A stretch of DNA of 5,736 nt from assembly GCA_002348825.1 (NCBI GenBank), contig DEBN01000037.1, positions 1 to 5,736 of the forward strand, in the 5' to 3' direction. Made by a program: the position numbers and the translations under genes. The notes below the pieces were generated by a model that searched no databases, was not told where the DNA came from, and was given only the letters and a program-made list of their open reading frames with translations. This DNA is from Gammaproteobacteria bacterium UBA2955. GTDB lineage: Bacteria > Pseudomonadota > Gammaproteobacteria > Pseudomonadales > Azotimanducaceae. Positions 1-5,736 of the stretch are shown one piece after another (within the stretch, counting starts at the first letter, position 1; every line of letters begins with the position of its first letter).

Positions 1-338
1 GTATCCGACGCGGGGACATAGGCCTCTGGCTGGTAGTAGTCGTAGTAGGACACAAAGTACTCAACAGAGTTGCGCGGAAAATACTCGCGAAACTCGCCGT
101 ACAGCTGCGCCGCAAGGGTCTTGTTGGGGGCAAGCACCAGGGTCGGACGCTGCACTTCGGAAATAACGTTGGCGATGGAAAACGTTTTTCCGGATCCCGT
201 TACACCCAGCAGAGTTTGATGGGCGAGCCCCTCTTCCAGGCCTTGAACCAAAGCTTGGATCGCTGCAGGTTGATCACCTGCGGGCTGATAGTTACTGACC
301 ACCTCTATGGCTGGGCGATCTTCTTTTTTCCGCGCCAC
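1..338 (-). CDS. uvrB: UvrABC excinuclease subunit B, N-terminal part (cut by window edge)
   Basis: UvrB is the helicase-like damage-verification subunit of cytoplasmic nucleotide excision repair. UvrA loads it on DNA, and it recruits UvrC for incision. The 112 visible codons begin at GTG (336-338) and match UvrB throughout: a GDQP motif at residues 21-24, the Walker A region [11 protein letters not shown] at 42-52, the [14 protein letters not shown] block at 70-83, and the Tyr-rich start of the beta-hairpin ([11 protein letters not shown], 97-107) that clamps one DNA strand. An in-frame TAG lies 11 codons upstream of the GTG and no ATG intervenes, so GTG is the best start, although its ribosome binding site is weak (a GGA about 9 nt upstream). 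The 3' end lies outside the window; the full protein would be about 670 residues. The gene lies 102 bp downstream of the small gene at 441-758, on the same strand. No clean SOS box was found ahead of it. Confidence 0.97.
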   Translation of the reverse strand, partial: MARKKEDRPAIEVVSNYQPAGDQPAAIQALVQGLEEGLAHQTLLGVTGSGKTFSIANVISEVQRPTLVLAPNKTLAAQLYGEFREYFPRNSVEYFVSYYDYYQPEAYVPASD

Positions 339-440
339 TGTGCTGTTCCGATATCTACAGCGAATACGCTACCACTGGCACGGTCCCAGAGCCACGACGA
401 CAACAGTACCAGCAAGGTTTTGTCTCCGGTGTGCGGGCTA

Positions 441-758
441 CTAGCTCGCCTCGTCGTCTGCTGGGGGATCCTCTGCAGGCGCTTCCGCAGTCGTTTCTGT
501 TTCTGTTTCTGTTTCTGTTTCCGTTTCTGCCGAAGCGTCATCCGCCAGGGTTTCCTCCGCTGCAGGCGCTTCCTCTGCCGCGGCTTCCGGCTCCGGTTCT
601 GGCTGTTTTATTTCGGGCGCTTTGACCAATTCATGCTTAAGTAAGATCGCAACTTTCTCATCACCATTGATCGGCGTTTTGTTCGCACCCTGAACTGCAT
701 AACGCGAGTCCCGGCGCTGATAAATTGTATAGTCGTCTGTGCGCATGATGAGTTTCAT
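441..758 (-). CDS. Small hypothetical protein with basic core and acidic, ET-repeat tail
   Basis: This 105-residue protein has no function I can name. The ATG at 756-758 follows a strong AGGAG with 6 nt spacing, which makes it a convincing gene. Residues 1-47 form a compact, mostly charged and aromatic core (the Asp-Asp-Tyr-Thr-Ile-Tyr region at 8-13, an Ile-Asn-Gly-Asp-Glu-Lys-Val motif at 30-36). I recall similar short proteins of unknown function in gammaproteobacteria, but this is memory and not a search result. Residues 48-105 are quite different: Pro/Glu/Ala/Asp-rich, strongly acidic, with six Glu-Thr dipeptides at 78-89, and almost certainly disordered. There is no signal peptide, membrane segment or cysteine, so it is probably cytoplasmic. 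It is divergent from fpr and lies upstream of uvrB on the same strand; co-transcription with uvrB is possible because no terminator hairpin is evident in the 102-bp gap. Confidence 0.85.
   Translation of the reverse strand: MKLIMRTDDYTIYQRRDSRYAVQGANKTPINGDEKVAILLKHELVKAPEIKQPEPEPEAAAEEAPAAEETLADDASAETETETETETETTAEAPAEDPPADDEAS
492..527 (-). repeat. Hexanucleotide tandem repeat (GAAACN)6 inside the small gene
   Basis: Six consecutive GAA-ACN codon pairs, read on the minus strand, encode (Glu-Thr)6 at residues 78-89. The four central units are identical GAAACA; the first and last end in ACG. Because the unit is six bases, gain or loss of a copy would change tail length by one Glu-Thr without shifting the frame. 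On the plus strand this appears as a run of TTTCTG units, which creates spurious Phe/Cys-rich reading frames. Confidence 0.95.
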
Positions 759-795
759 ACCCTTCTCCTATGTTGCACAAGTTAGCGAGCCGCGC

Positions 796-823
796 AGATT
801 ACTCCTTTACTGCCCAGCATCAA
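796..823 (-). promoter_or_regulatory. Possible sigma70 promoter for the small gene
   Basis: On the minus strand, TTGATG (823-818) and TAATCT (801-796) are separated by 16 bp. They would start transcription about 30 nt before the ATG at 758. The -35 matches 4 of 6 consensus positions but the -10 only 3 of 6, so this is a weak prediction based on position. The rest of the 759-1015 gap shows no RNA gene or convincing operator. Confidence 0.22.
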
Positions 824-1015
824 GTGCGGATTAACCGTTCTCGCGCTGTAAAGAAGCGGTCTACCTCTATCACCCGCCTCTGAGCAGATAGTTGACAGCG
901 CGTTCACGGGGAAATCGGCTAAACTTCCTGGCCTGGTGCGTGCCAACACGTTATTCGACATCCGCGCGCACACTAAGTTCGATCAACCAGCAACCGCTTA
1001 TAACTAGGAATCATC

Positions 1016-1771
1016 TTGGCTGCCCTTGTTACCGAATACGTTACCGACGTCACTCATTGGAACGACCGCCTGTTTTCGTTTCGCACAACCCGCAGCGATG
1101 CCTTTCGATTTCGCAACGGCCACTTCGTTATGCTGGGTGTTGAGGTGGACGGTAAGCCGCTGCTGCGCGCCTACTCAATCGCCAGCGCCAATCATGACGA
1201 GCATTTAGAATTCTTCTCAATCAAAGTGCCGGACGGTCCCCTGACCTCACGCTTACAACACCTTAAAATCGACGATCCGGTTCGGGTCAGCAAAAAACCG
1301 GTCGGCACCTTAGTAACCGACGATCTGAACCCCGGCAAACGCCTGGTTCTGCTGTCGACCGGTACTGGCCTAGCGCCGTTTTTAAGCATTACCCGCGACC
1401 CTGAGGTGTACGAACGCTTTACTGAGGTCGTTCTCGTACATGGCGTGCGCAAGAAAAACGACCTCGCCTACTATGAGCACTTCACTCACGACCTACCCAA
1501 AGACGAGTATCTGGGCGAATTGATCAAAGATAAATTAACCTATTTGCCAACGGTTACCCGCGAACCCTTCGAGCGCCGGGGGCGAATCACTGACCTCATG
1601 CACAACGGCACGCTGACCCTTGACCCAGAACACGACCGAATCATGCTTTGTGGTAGCCAGAATATGCTGCACGACGTGAGCGCAGCCCTGGACGCATTGG
1701 GCTTCGTTGCGTCACCGAATCAAGGCACCGCCGGTGATTACGTCATCGAGCGGGCCTTCGTTGCTCAATGA
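1016..1771 (+). CDS. fpr: Ferredoxin/flavodoxin--NADP(+) reductase, bacterial subclass I
   Basis: This cytoplasmic FAD enzyme exchanges electrons between NADPH and ferredoxin or flavodoxin, supplying Fe-S cluster work, oxidative-stress responses and other reductive pathways. Its 251 residues are close to Pseudomonas Fpr (about 258). The FAD-binding RAYSIAS motif is at 51-57, the conserved EFFSIKVPDGPLTS block at 65-78, the NADPH-pyrophosphate motif STGTGLAPF at 114-122, the CGSQNM motif at 212-217, and the C-terminal ERAFVAQ tail is of the FPR type. It is slightly short because the loop before DPEHDR (about residue 200) lacks a segment that I recall in the Pseudomonas enzyme. The start is TTG at 1016: an in-frame TAA lies at 1001-1003, no ATG or GTG fits, and AGGA at 1006-1009 gives good spacing. 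It appears monocistronic, followed by 176 bp before the regulator. A T7 run lies at 1837-1843, but no strong GC stem precedes it. Confidence 0.96.
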   Translation: MAALVTEYVTDVTHWNDRLFSFRTTRSDAFRFRNGHFVMLGVEVDGKPLLRAYSIASANHDEHLEFFSIKVPDGPLTSRLQHLKIDDPVRVSKKPVGTLVTDDLNPGKRLVLLSTGTGLAPFLSITRDPEVYERFTEVVLVHGVRKKNDLAYYEHFTHDLPKDEYLGELIKDKLTYLPTVTREPFERRGRITDLMHNGTLTLDPEHDRIMLCGSQNMLHDVSAALDALGFVASPNQGTAGDYVIERAFVAQ

Positions 1772-1840
1772 CCTCTAGCAGTCCCTGCGGTCGCCGTTTA
1801 AGCGTCTAAAACCGGAATAAAACGGGCAAGTTTCGCTTTT

Positions 1841-1861
1841 TTTGTTACTACTGGTAACAAA
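1841..1861. promoter_or_regulatory. Perfect inverted repeat, likely operator
   Basis: TTTGTTAC and GTAACAAA (8 bp each, perfect) flank a 5-bp spacer, giving a 21-bp dyad. It is AT-rich and not followed by T residues on the plus strand, so it does not look like a terminator for fpr. It sits just upstream of the predicted -35 of the regulator-pump operon (1865), a usual place for an activator or a second repressor. Its sequence is unlike the TGG-N5-CCA palindromes at 1901-1926, so a different protein probably binds it. The cognate regulator is unknown. Confidence 0.5.
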
Positions 1862-1864
1862 TGC

Positions 1865-1892
1865 TTGCGCTACGCTCGGAAATAGGTACAGT
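1865..1892 (+). promoter_or_regulatory. Probable sigma70 promoter of the regulator-pump operon
   Basis: TTGCGC (1865-1870) and TACAGT (1887-1892) are 16 bp apart, placing the transcription start near 1899, directly before the first palindrome at 1901. The -10 matches 4 of 6 consensus positions and the -35 matches 3 of 6. Support comes mainly from its position relative to the operators. Confidence 0.35.
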
Positions 1893-1900
1893 GCCGGCCC

Positions 1901-1911
1901 TGGTCTGACCA
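1901..1911. promoter_or_regulatory. GntR/FadR-type operator 1
   Basis: TGGTCTGACCA is a perfect palindrome around its central T (TGGTC/GACCA). It fits the TGGT-N-N-GACCA pattern of E. coli FadR sites and the related PdhR/LldR operators. It lies at the predicted transcription start and 36 bp before the ATG of the FadR-like regulator at 1948, which suggests autorepression. Confidence 0.65.
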
Positions 1912-1913
1912 AA

Positions 1914-1926
1914 TTGGACAGACCAA
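1914..1926. promoter_or_regulatory. GntR/FadR-type operator 2
   Basis: TTGG-ACAGA-CCAA is a second palindrome of the same TGG-N5-CCA class, extended by AA on the left and ATT on the right to an AATTGG...CCAAATT form close to PdhR-type boxes. Its centre (1920) is 14 bp from that of operator 1 (1906), so two dimers could bind side by side. It lies between the predicted transcription start and the AGGAAG ribosome binding site at 1932-1937. Confidence 0.6.
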
Positions 1927-1947
1927 ATTTTAGGAAGCGCTTAAACT

Positions 1948-2691
1948 ATGACGGCAAAGCACAATCAGATTGCGAACCATCTGATCACCGACATTCTCGA
2001 TGGCAACTATCGGGTTGGCGAAAGGCTGCCCTCTGAACGAGATCTGGCCTCGCGGTTCCAGGCGAATCGTGGTGCCGTCCGCGAAGCGATGAAAACACTG
2101 CAACAAATTGGCTTGGCCGACATCCAGCCCGGTGGCGCGCGTGTGAAACAACGCAACCAAGCGAGTCTCGATGTGATTGGACATATTCTGAGCCGCGGCG
2201 ACCTGCCAGACCGTGATGTCGTTGATCAGATTTTAGTAGTCATTAACAATCTGGTGGCGCTGGCCGCCGAACAGGCCATACAAGTGGCGAACGATGAGGA
2301 AATAGAAGCGCTTTGCGCTGCGACGCGCCCGCTTTATCAACAACAATTGGGCCAGGTCGAACACAATCTTGCGCGCATTAACGTGCTTCAGGCGGTGATG
2401 CAGACCAGCCAAAATTTGCCGTTACAGCTTATTGCACGATCCCTATTCGAGCAATTTGCGCCGAACATGGAGTCGCTGGCGGCGTTCGTGCACATAGATC
2501 ACAAAACCTATGCGCGCTGCGCAGAACAACTCGACGGCGCGTTACAGGCGCGCAACGCAACTGCGGTACGGGAAACGTTTGAGGCCTTTGCCACTTTGAA
2601 CCGCGAGAGCCTAATTAAGGCCTACAACGCGGCGCAAAATCACTCTGCAACTCATCGCAATCCTGCCCTTTTGGAGACTGCCACATCATGA
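1948..2691 (+). CDS. FadR-like GntR-family transcriptional regulator
   Basis: This is a 247-residue ligand-responsive DNA-binding protein. The N-terminal winged helix-turn-helix (about residues 4-69) carries the GntR signature: GERLPSERDLA at 24-34, NRGAVREAM at 40-48, and the wing IQPGG at 59-63. Arg31, Arg41 and Arg45 line up with operator-contacting arginines of E. coli FadR (Arg35, Arg45, Arg49). The all-helical C-terminal domain (about 73-228) follows E. coli FadR segment by segment. Where ordinary FCD regulators have the Asp and His metal ligands, this protein has Arg and Leu (in the ARINVLQAVMQTSQN stretch), so metal binding is unlikely and a FadR-type organic ligand pocket is more plausible. 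The ATG at 1948 has AGGAAG 10 nt upstream. The stop overlaps the adaptor start (ATGA), tying it to the pump genes. It probably represses its own operon through the palindromes at 1901-1926. It is not called fadR: several FadR base-contact residues differ (Thr44, Thr46, Thr47 and His65 become Asn, Gly, Ala and Pro) and the neighbours are not fatty-acid genes. Confidence 0.9.
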   Translation: MTAKHNQIANHLITDILDGNYRVGERLPSERDLASRFQANRGAVREAMKTLQQIGLADIQPGGARVKQRNQASLDVIGHILSRGDLPDRDVVDQILVVINNLVALAAEQAIQVANDEEIEALCAATRPLYQQQLGQVEHNLARINVLQAVMQTSQNLPLQLIARSLFEQFAPNMESLAAFVHIDHKTYARCAEQLDGALQARNATAVRETFEAFATLNRESLIKAYNAAQNHSATHRNPALLETATS

Positions 2692-3857
2692 CCCGCACTC
2701 TGTTAATTCCACTTGGTATTTTAGCGGCATTCATCTTCGGCGCCGCCACGCTTATGGCGACTGCACCTACGCTGACCCCGGAAGCAGTGACCCCCGCGCC
2801 GTTGACTGTCCGGGTGATCGATGCGCAGCCGCAGTCATTGACGCTCACCGTCTCGTCTCAAGGCACAGTCAGGCCACTGACCGAAAGCCAGTTGATACCC
2901 GAGGTGTCCGGTAAAATCGAGTGGATGTCGGACAGCCTCATTGTCGGCGGCTTTTTCAGCAAAGGCGAAGAACTGGCGCGAGTCGACAGCCTCGACTATG
3001 AGACTGCACTGAGCCGCGCCGAGGCTGCATTACTGCGCACCGAAGCGGAGCTCGAACACTCCAAATTCGAGCTCATGCGTATGCGCAGCCTCGAGGAGCG
3101 CAAGTTAGCCTCGCGCTCGAATCTGGAAAACGCGCTGCGCATGTACCGCGTGAACACGGCAGCCCAACTGGACGCTGCGGCCAATCTTAAACAGGCCCAA
3201 GAAAACCTTAAACGCACAACGTTAATTGCACCTTTTACCGGTCTCGTGCGCGCAAAAAGCGTCGACATTGGCCAATTCGTTTCCCGCGGCCAACCCATCG
3301 CCACGGTCTACGCAAACAGCTCCGTGGAGGTTCGACTGCCGGTTGCAGATCGCCAGCTGGCGTTTCTAGACATTCCACCGACCCAGCGTGGTGAGCTGCC
3401 CGCCGAATCCCAACCCTCGGTAACACTTACTGCGAACTATGCAGGCCAACAGCTGCAGTGGACGGGTACCATCGTGCGAACGGAAGCCGAGATTGATCGG
3501 TCCAGTCGTATGGTCCAGTTAGTGGCGCGCGTTAACAATAACGAGGCTGACGTGGCAATTTCGGTTGGACAATTCGTAAACGCCGAGATCTCTGGTCGAA
3601 CCGCCGATAATATTTTTGTGCTGCCGAGATCAGCGTTACGCAACGACAGCAATATTTTGATCGTCGACAATGAAAACAAACTGCGCTTTCGCGACATCGA
3701 AACGCTGCGCCTGTACGAGGACACGATATTAGTGAGCGGTGGACTCGCAGCCGGCGAACGCATCTGCATTTCGTCGGTTCAGACCGCTGTCGACGGCATG
3801 TTGGTAGACCCTAGTGTAGTGCAAAACAATTCTCAGTTGGCGGTGGGAGCGCGCTAA
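2688..3857 (+). CDS. RND efflux periplasmic adaptor (membrane fusion protein)
   Basis: This 389-residue adaptor would link the inner-membrane RND pump to an outer-membrane channel. A hydrophobic N-terminal segment (residues 5-24) without a lipobox cysteine acts as a signal peptide or membrane anchor, so it is not a lipoprotein like AcrA. The first lipoyl half is at about 65-100 (PEVSGKIEWM at 71-80), the alpha-helical hairpin at about 104-175 is rich in Ala/Glu/Leu/Arg, and the second lipoyl half carries the typical APFTGLV at 181-187. A beta-barrel (about 215-300) and a C-terminal membrane-proximal domain (about 305-375) follow. Length is normal for the family. The ATG overlaps the regulator stop by four bases, with GGAG 11 nt upstream, and its own TAA overlaps the next ATG, so expression is coupled on both sides. 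Substrate cannot be read from the sequence. Confidence 0.95.
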   Translation: MTRTLLIPLGILAAFIFGAATLMATAPTLTPEAVTPAPLTVRVIDAQPQSLTLTVSSQGTVRPLTESQLIPEVSGKIEWMSDSLIVGGFFSKGEELARVDSLDYETALSRAEAALLRTEAELEHSKFELMRMRSLEERKLASRSNLENALRMYRVNTAAQLDAAANLKQAQENLKRTTLIAPFTGLVRAKSVDIGQFVSRGQPIATVYANSSVEVRLPVADRQLAFLDIPPTQRGELPAESQPSVTLTANYAGQQLQWTGTIVRTEAEIDRSSRMVQLVARVNNNEADVAISVGQFVNAEISGRTADNIFVLPRSALRNDSNILIVDNENKLRFRDIETLRLYEDTILVSGGLAAGERICISSVQTAVDGMLVDPSVVQNNSQLAVGAR

Positions 3858-5736
3858 TGCATACCGCTATTCGCTGGTTCGCAAACAATTCTGTAGCCGC
3901 CAACCTTTTGATGATCGTCCTCATACTTGGTGGGGTTTCCGGTGCTTTGACCACCAATCAAGAAGAATTTCCCAATTTCGATATAAAAGTCATCAATGTC
4001 TTTGTGCCCTACTTAGGAGCGGCGCCTGTCGAAGCGGAAAGGGCTGTCTGCGTGCGCATAGAGGAGGCCATTGAAGGGGTCGAAGGGATCGAAAGGGTTT
4101 ATGGCACAGCCATTGAGGGCGGCTGCTCGGTGGCGGCACAACTGTTCAGCGACGCAGACGATGTCACTGCATCGAACGAGATAAAGAGCCGAGTGGACTC
4201 AATAAACAATCTGCCTATCGAAACCGAAAAACCGAACGTTTCAAAGGTCGCGTTTACCCGCAGAGTAGTGCAGATTGCGGTATTTGGGGACGCTACAGAG
4301 CGCGAACTCAAAGAGTTAGGCCGAGCGTTGCGCGACAAGATCGCAGCTAAAGAGGGAATATCTCAAGTGGCGGTGGAGTACACCCGCCCGTATGAAATCT
4401 CCGTGGAAGTTTCAGAGGAAACCTTAAGGCGTTATGGCTTGACGCTGCAGCAAGTGGCTCAGTCAATCCGCACTGGTGCCCTCGATATGCCAGGTGGCAC
4501 GCTAAAGACCGAGAACGGTGAGATCTTGATCCGCACCACGGGTCAGGCCTACCTGGGTGCAGAGTTTTCAGACATCGTCATCATGACGCGGCTAGATGGC
4601 ACCCGTGTCACTCTTGGCGAGGTAGCTACGATCAAGGATACGTTTGAAGAAGGCGATCTTCTGGCTGCTTTCAACGGCGCCCCGGCAGTGATGGTCAACG
4701 TTTCTCAGGTCGGCAGTGAAGACTTGATTGCGATCGCCGCGGTTACAAAGGATATCGTCAAAGAATTTAATCGCGAATTGCCCGAGGGCATTAATACCAA
4801 CATCTGGATTGACACGTCGCTAGAGCTGCAGGAGCGTATGTCCGAATTACTGAAAAACGCTGCTGGTGGGCTGTTACTGGTGTTGGTCATTCTCGCTTTG
4901 TTTCTGCAGTTCCGCTTAGCCATGTGGGTCGCTATCGGTATACCTGTAGCGCTGTTGGGCACCCTTGCTTTAATCCCCTTTACCGACCTCACCATATCGA
5001 CTATGACGGTACTGGCCTTCATCCTAGTACTCGGTATTGTGGTGGACGACGCCATCGTCGTGGGCGAGCGCGTTTACGCTCATGAACAGATGGGTAAAGA
5101 AGCGATGCCAGCCGCGGTTGAGGGAACATGGGAGGTCTCGGTTCCGGTGATTTTTGGCGTGCTAACGACCATCGCGGCGTTCTTGCCTTTGATAATGGTC
5201 GACGGTCAAATGGCAGGCTTCTTCGCGCCCCTCGGATGGGTCGTTATTTTGGCGCTAATCTGCAGCATCATCGAGTCGCAGCTCATTCTGCCGTCTCACT
5301 TGGCACACCGAAACCGGCACATCGCTACGACAGGATTCGCCGGCCAATGGAATAAATTCCAGGGCAGACTCGCCAAGGGTCTGCAAGATCTTGCCACCAA
5401 GACCTATCGGCCGTTTCTAGAAACCTCCATTCGTTGGCGCTACGCCACCGCCACTACGTGCTTGGGTTTATTGATATTGGCGTTTGCCTTGATCGCCAGC
5501 GGGCGCGTTAACTTTGGCTTTTTCCCCGCAGTTGAGGGCAACCGTATCTATGCCGGCTTGGAGTTACCCGAGGGCGTCGCCGCAGAAACAACACTTCAGG
5601 CGGCACTGCAGATGCAGCGCGGTGCCCAGGCATTGAATGACGAGATCGTCGAAACATACTCTCTGGCTCAGCCTCTGGTGCGCAACACCTTGTCGAGCGT
5701 GGGCCAGAAGGTAGACCGCAACGGCCCCGGAGAACC
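3857..5736 (+). CDS. RND efflux transporter permease, AcrB-like (3' end beyond window)
   Basis: This proton-driven inner-membrane pump is one of the trimeric AcrB/AcrD/AcrF-like transporters. The 626 complete codons seen are about 60% of a typical 1030-residue protein, with no stop or frameshift. Transmembrane helix 1 is at about 13-31, followed by the first periplasmic porter loop (about 32-332), then helices 2-6 in the 336-478 region. Asp397-Asp398 in GIVVDDAIVV (393-402) correspond to AcrB Asp407-Asp408, the proton-relay pair. The segment ending ESQLILPSHL (473-482) is characteristic of a branch outside the classic multidrug HAE1 pumps. Helix 7 lies near 533-553, then the second periplasmic loop begins. 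The start is the ATG in TAATG, sharing one base with the adaptor stop, with GGGAG 7 nt upstream. Unusual cysteines occur at 65 and 90 in the first porter loop. The substrate is unknown, and no outer-membrane channel gene is visible in the window. Confidence 0.96.
   Translation, partial: MHTAIRWFANNSVAANLLMIVLILGGVSGALTTNQEEFPNFDIKVINVFVPYLGAAPVEAERAVCVRIEEAIEGVEGIERVYGTAIEGGCSVAAQLFSDADDVTASNEIKSRVDSINNLPIETEKPNVSKVAFTRRVVQIAVFGDATERELKELGRALRDKIAAKEGISQVAVEYTRPYEISVEVSEETLRRYGLTLQQVAQSIRTGALDMPGGTLKTENGEILIRTTGQAYLGAEFSDIVIMTRLDGTRVTLGEVATIKDTFEEGDLLAAFNGAPAVMVNVSQVGSEDLIAIAAVTKDIVKEFNRELPEGINTNIWIDTSLELQERMSELLKNAAGGLLLVLVILALFLQFRLAMWVAIGIPVALLGTLALIPFTDLTISTMTVLAFILVLGIVVDDAIVVGERVYAHEQMGKEAMPAAVEGTWEVSVPVIFGVLTTIAAFLPLIMVDGQMAGFFAPLGWVVILALICSIIESQLILPSHLAHRNRHIATTGFAGQWNKFQGRLAKGLQDLATKTYRPFLETSIRWRYATATTCLGLLILAFALIASGRVNFGFFPAVEGNRIYAGLELPEGVAAETTLQAALQMQRGAQALNDEIVETYSLAQPLVRNTLSSVGQKVDRNGPGE

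Noticed and set aside
343..360. SOS (LexA) box-like sequence ahead of uvrB: CTGT...ACAG on the minus strand
   Set aside because: The CTG and CAG arms are 12 bp apart, whereas the gammaproteobacterial LexA box needs 10. The spacing is strict, so it was not called; uvrB may be regulated from elsewhere or not be SOS-controlled here.
216..644. Long plus-strand reading frame opposite uvrB and the small gene
   Set aside because: It is antisense to two supported genes, gives a low-complexity Arg/Phe/Cys-rich protein from the hexanucleotide repeat, and resembles no known family.
892..925. Perfect TTGACA with a downstream TAAACT as a promoter for fpr
   Set aside because: The 22-bp spacer is too long for sigma70 and no acceptable -10 lies at 16-18 bp. 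The fpr promoter is left unassigned.
1801..1843. Intrinsic terminator for fpr ending in the T7 run
   Set aside because: Only a weak stem with a G-U pair and long loop (CGGAA/TTTCG) can be drawn before the T run; no stable GC-rich hairpin is present.
5128..5355. Plus-strand frame of 75 codons within the RND gene
   Set aside because: It lies in another frame entirely inside the conserved transmembrane region of the pump and has no independent support.

Overview
The window looks like ordinary chromosomal DNA from a gammaproteobacterium. The ferredoxin-NADP reductase closely resembles the Pseudomonas/Azotobacter type, the UvrB N-terminus resembles gammaproteobacterial UvrB, and the small protein at 441-758 has an N-terminal core I associate with gammaproteobacteria. 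DNA is moderately GC-rich and densely coded. A marine, Cellvibrionales-like host is possible, but this is a guess and not a call.

Layout. Left part, minus strand: the 5' end of uvrB (338 to 1, running off the window) lies 102 bp downstream of a small gene (758-441). That small protein has a compact basic core followed by a long acidic Pro/Ala/Glu tail that contains a (Glu-Thr)6 run encoded by a hexanucleotide tandem repeat. Middle, plus strand: fpr (1016-1771), a flavin ferredoxin/flavodoxin-NADP reductase with a TTG start, diverges from the small gene across a 257-bp gap. After a 176-bp intergenic region rich in inverted repeats comes a plus-strand operon that runs to the window end. It consists of a FadR-type GntR regulator (1948-2691), a periplasmic adaptor (2688-3857) and an RND inner-membrane pump (3857 to beyond 5736, about 60% present). 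These three are joined by ATGA and TAATG overlaps, so they are almost certainly co-transcribed and translationally coupled.

How it works together. The regulator and the two pump subunits form a self-contained efflux module. Two palindromes of the FadR/PdhR-like TGG-N5-CCA class sit at 1901-1926, between a probable promoter and the regulator start. The simplest reading is that the regulator represses its own operon and is released by a ligand. The C-terminal domain resembles E. coli FadR (acyl-CoA binding) and lacks the His/Asp metal ligands of ordinary FCD regulators, so a fatty-acyl or other lipid-like inducer is an attractive but unproven idea. A second, different perfect palindrome (1841-1861) just upstream of the promoter may be the site of another regulator. 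No RNA genes, insertion sequences, CRISPR arrays or prophage genes were seen.
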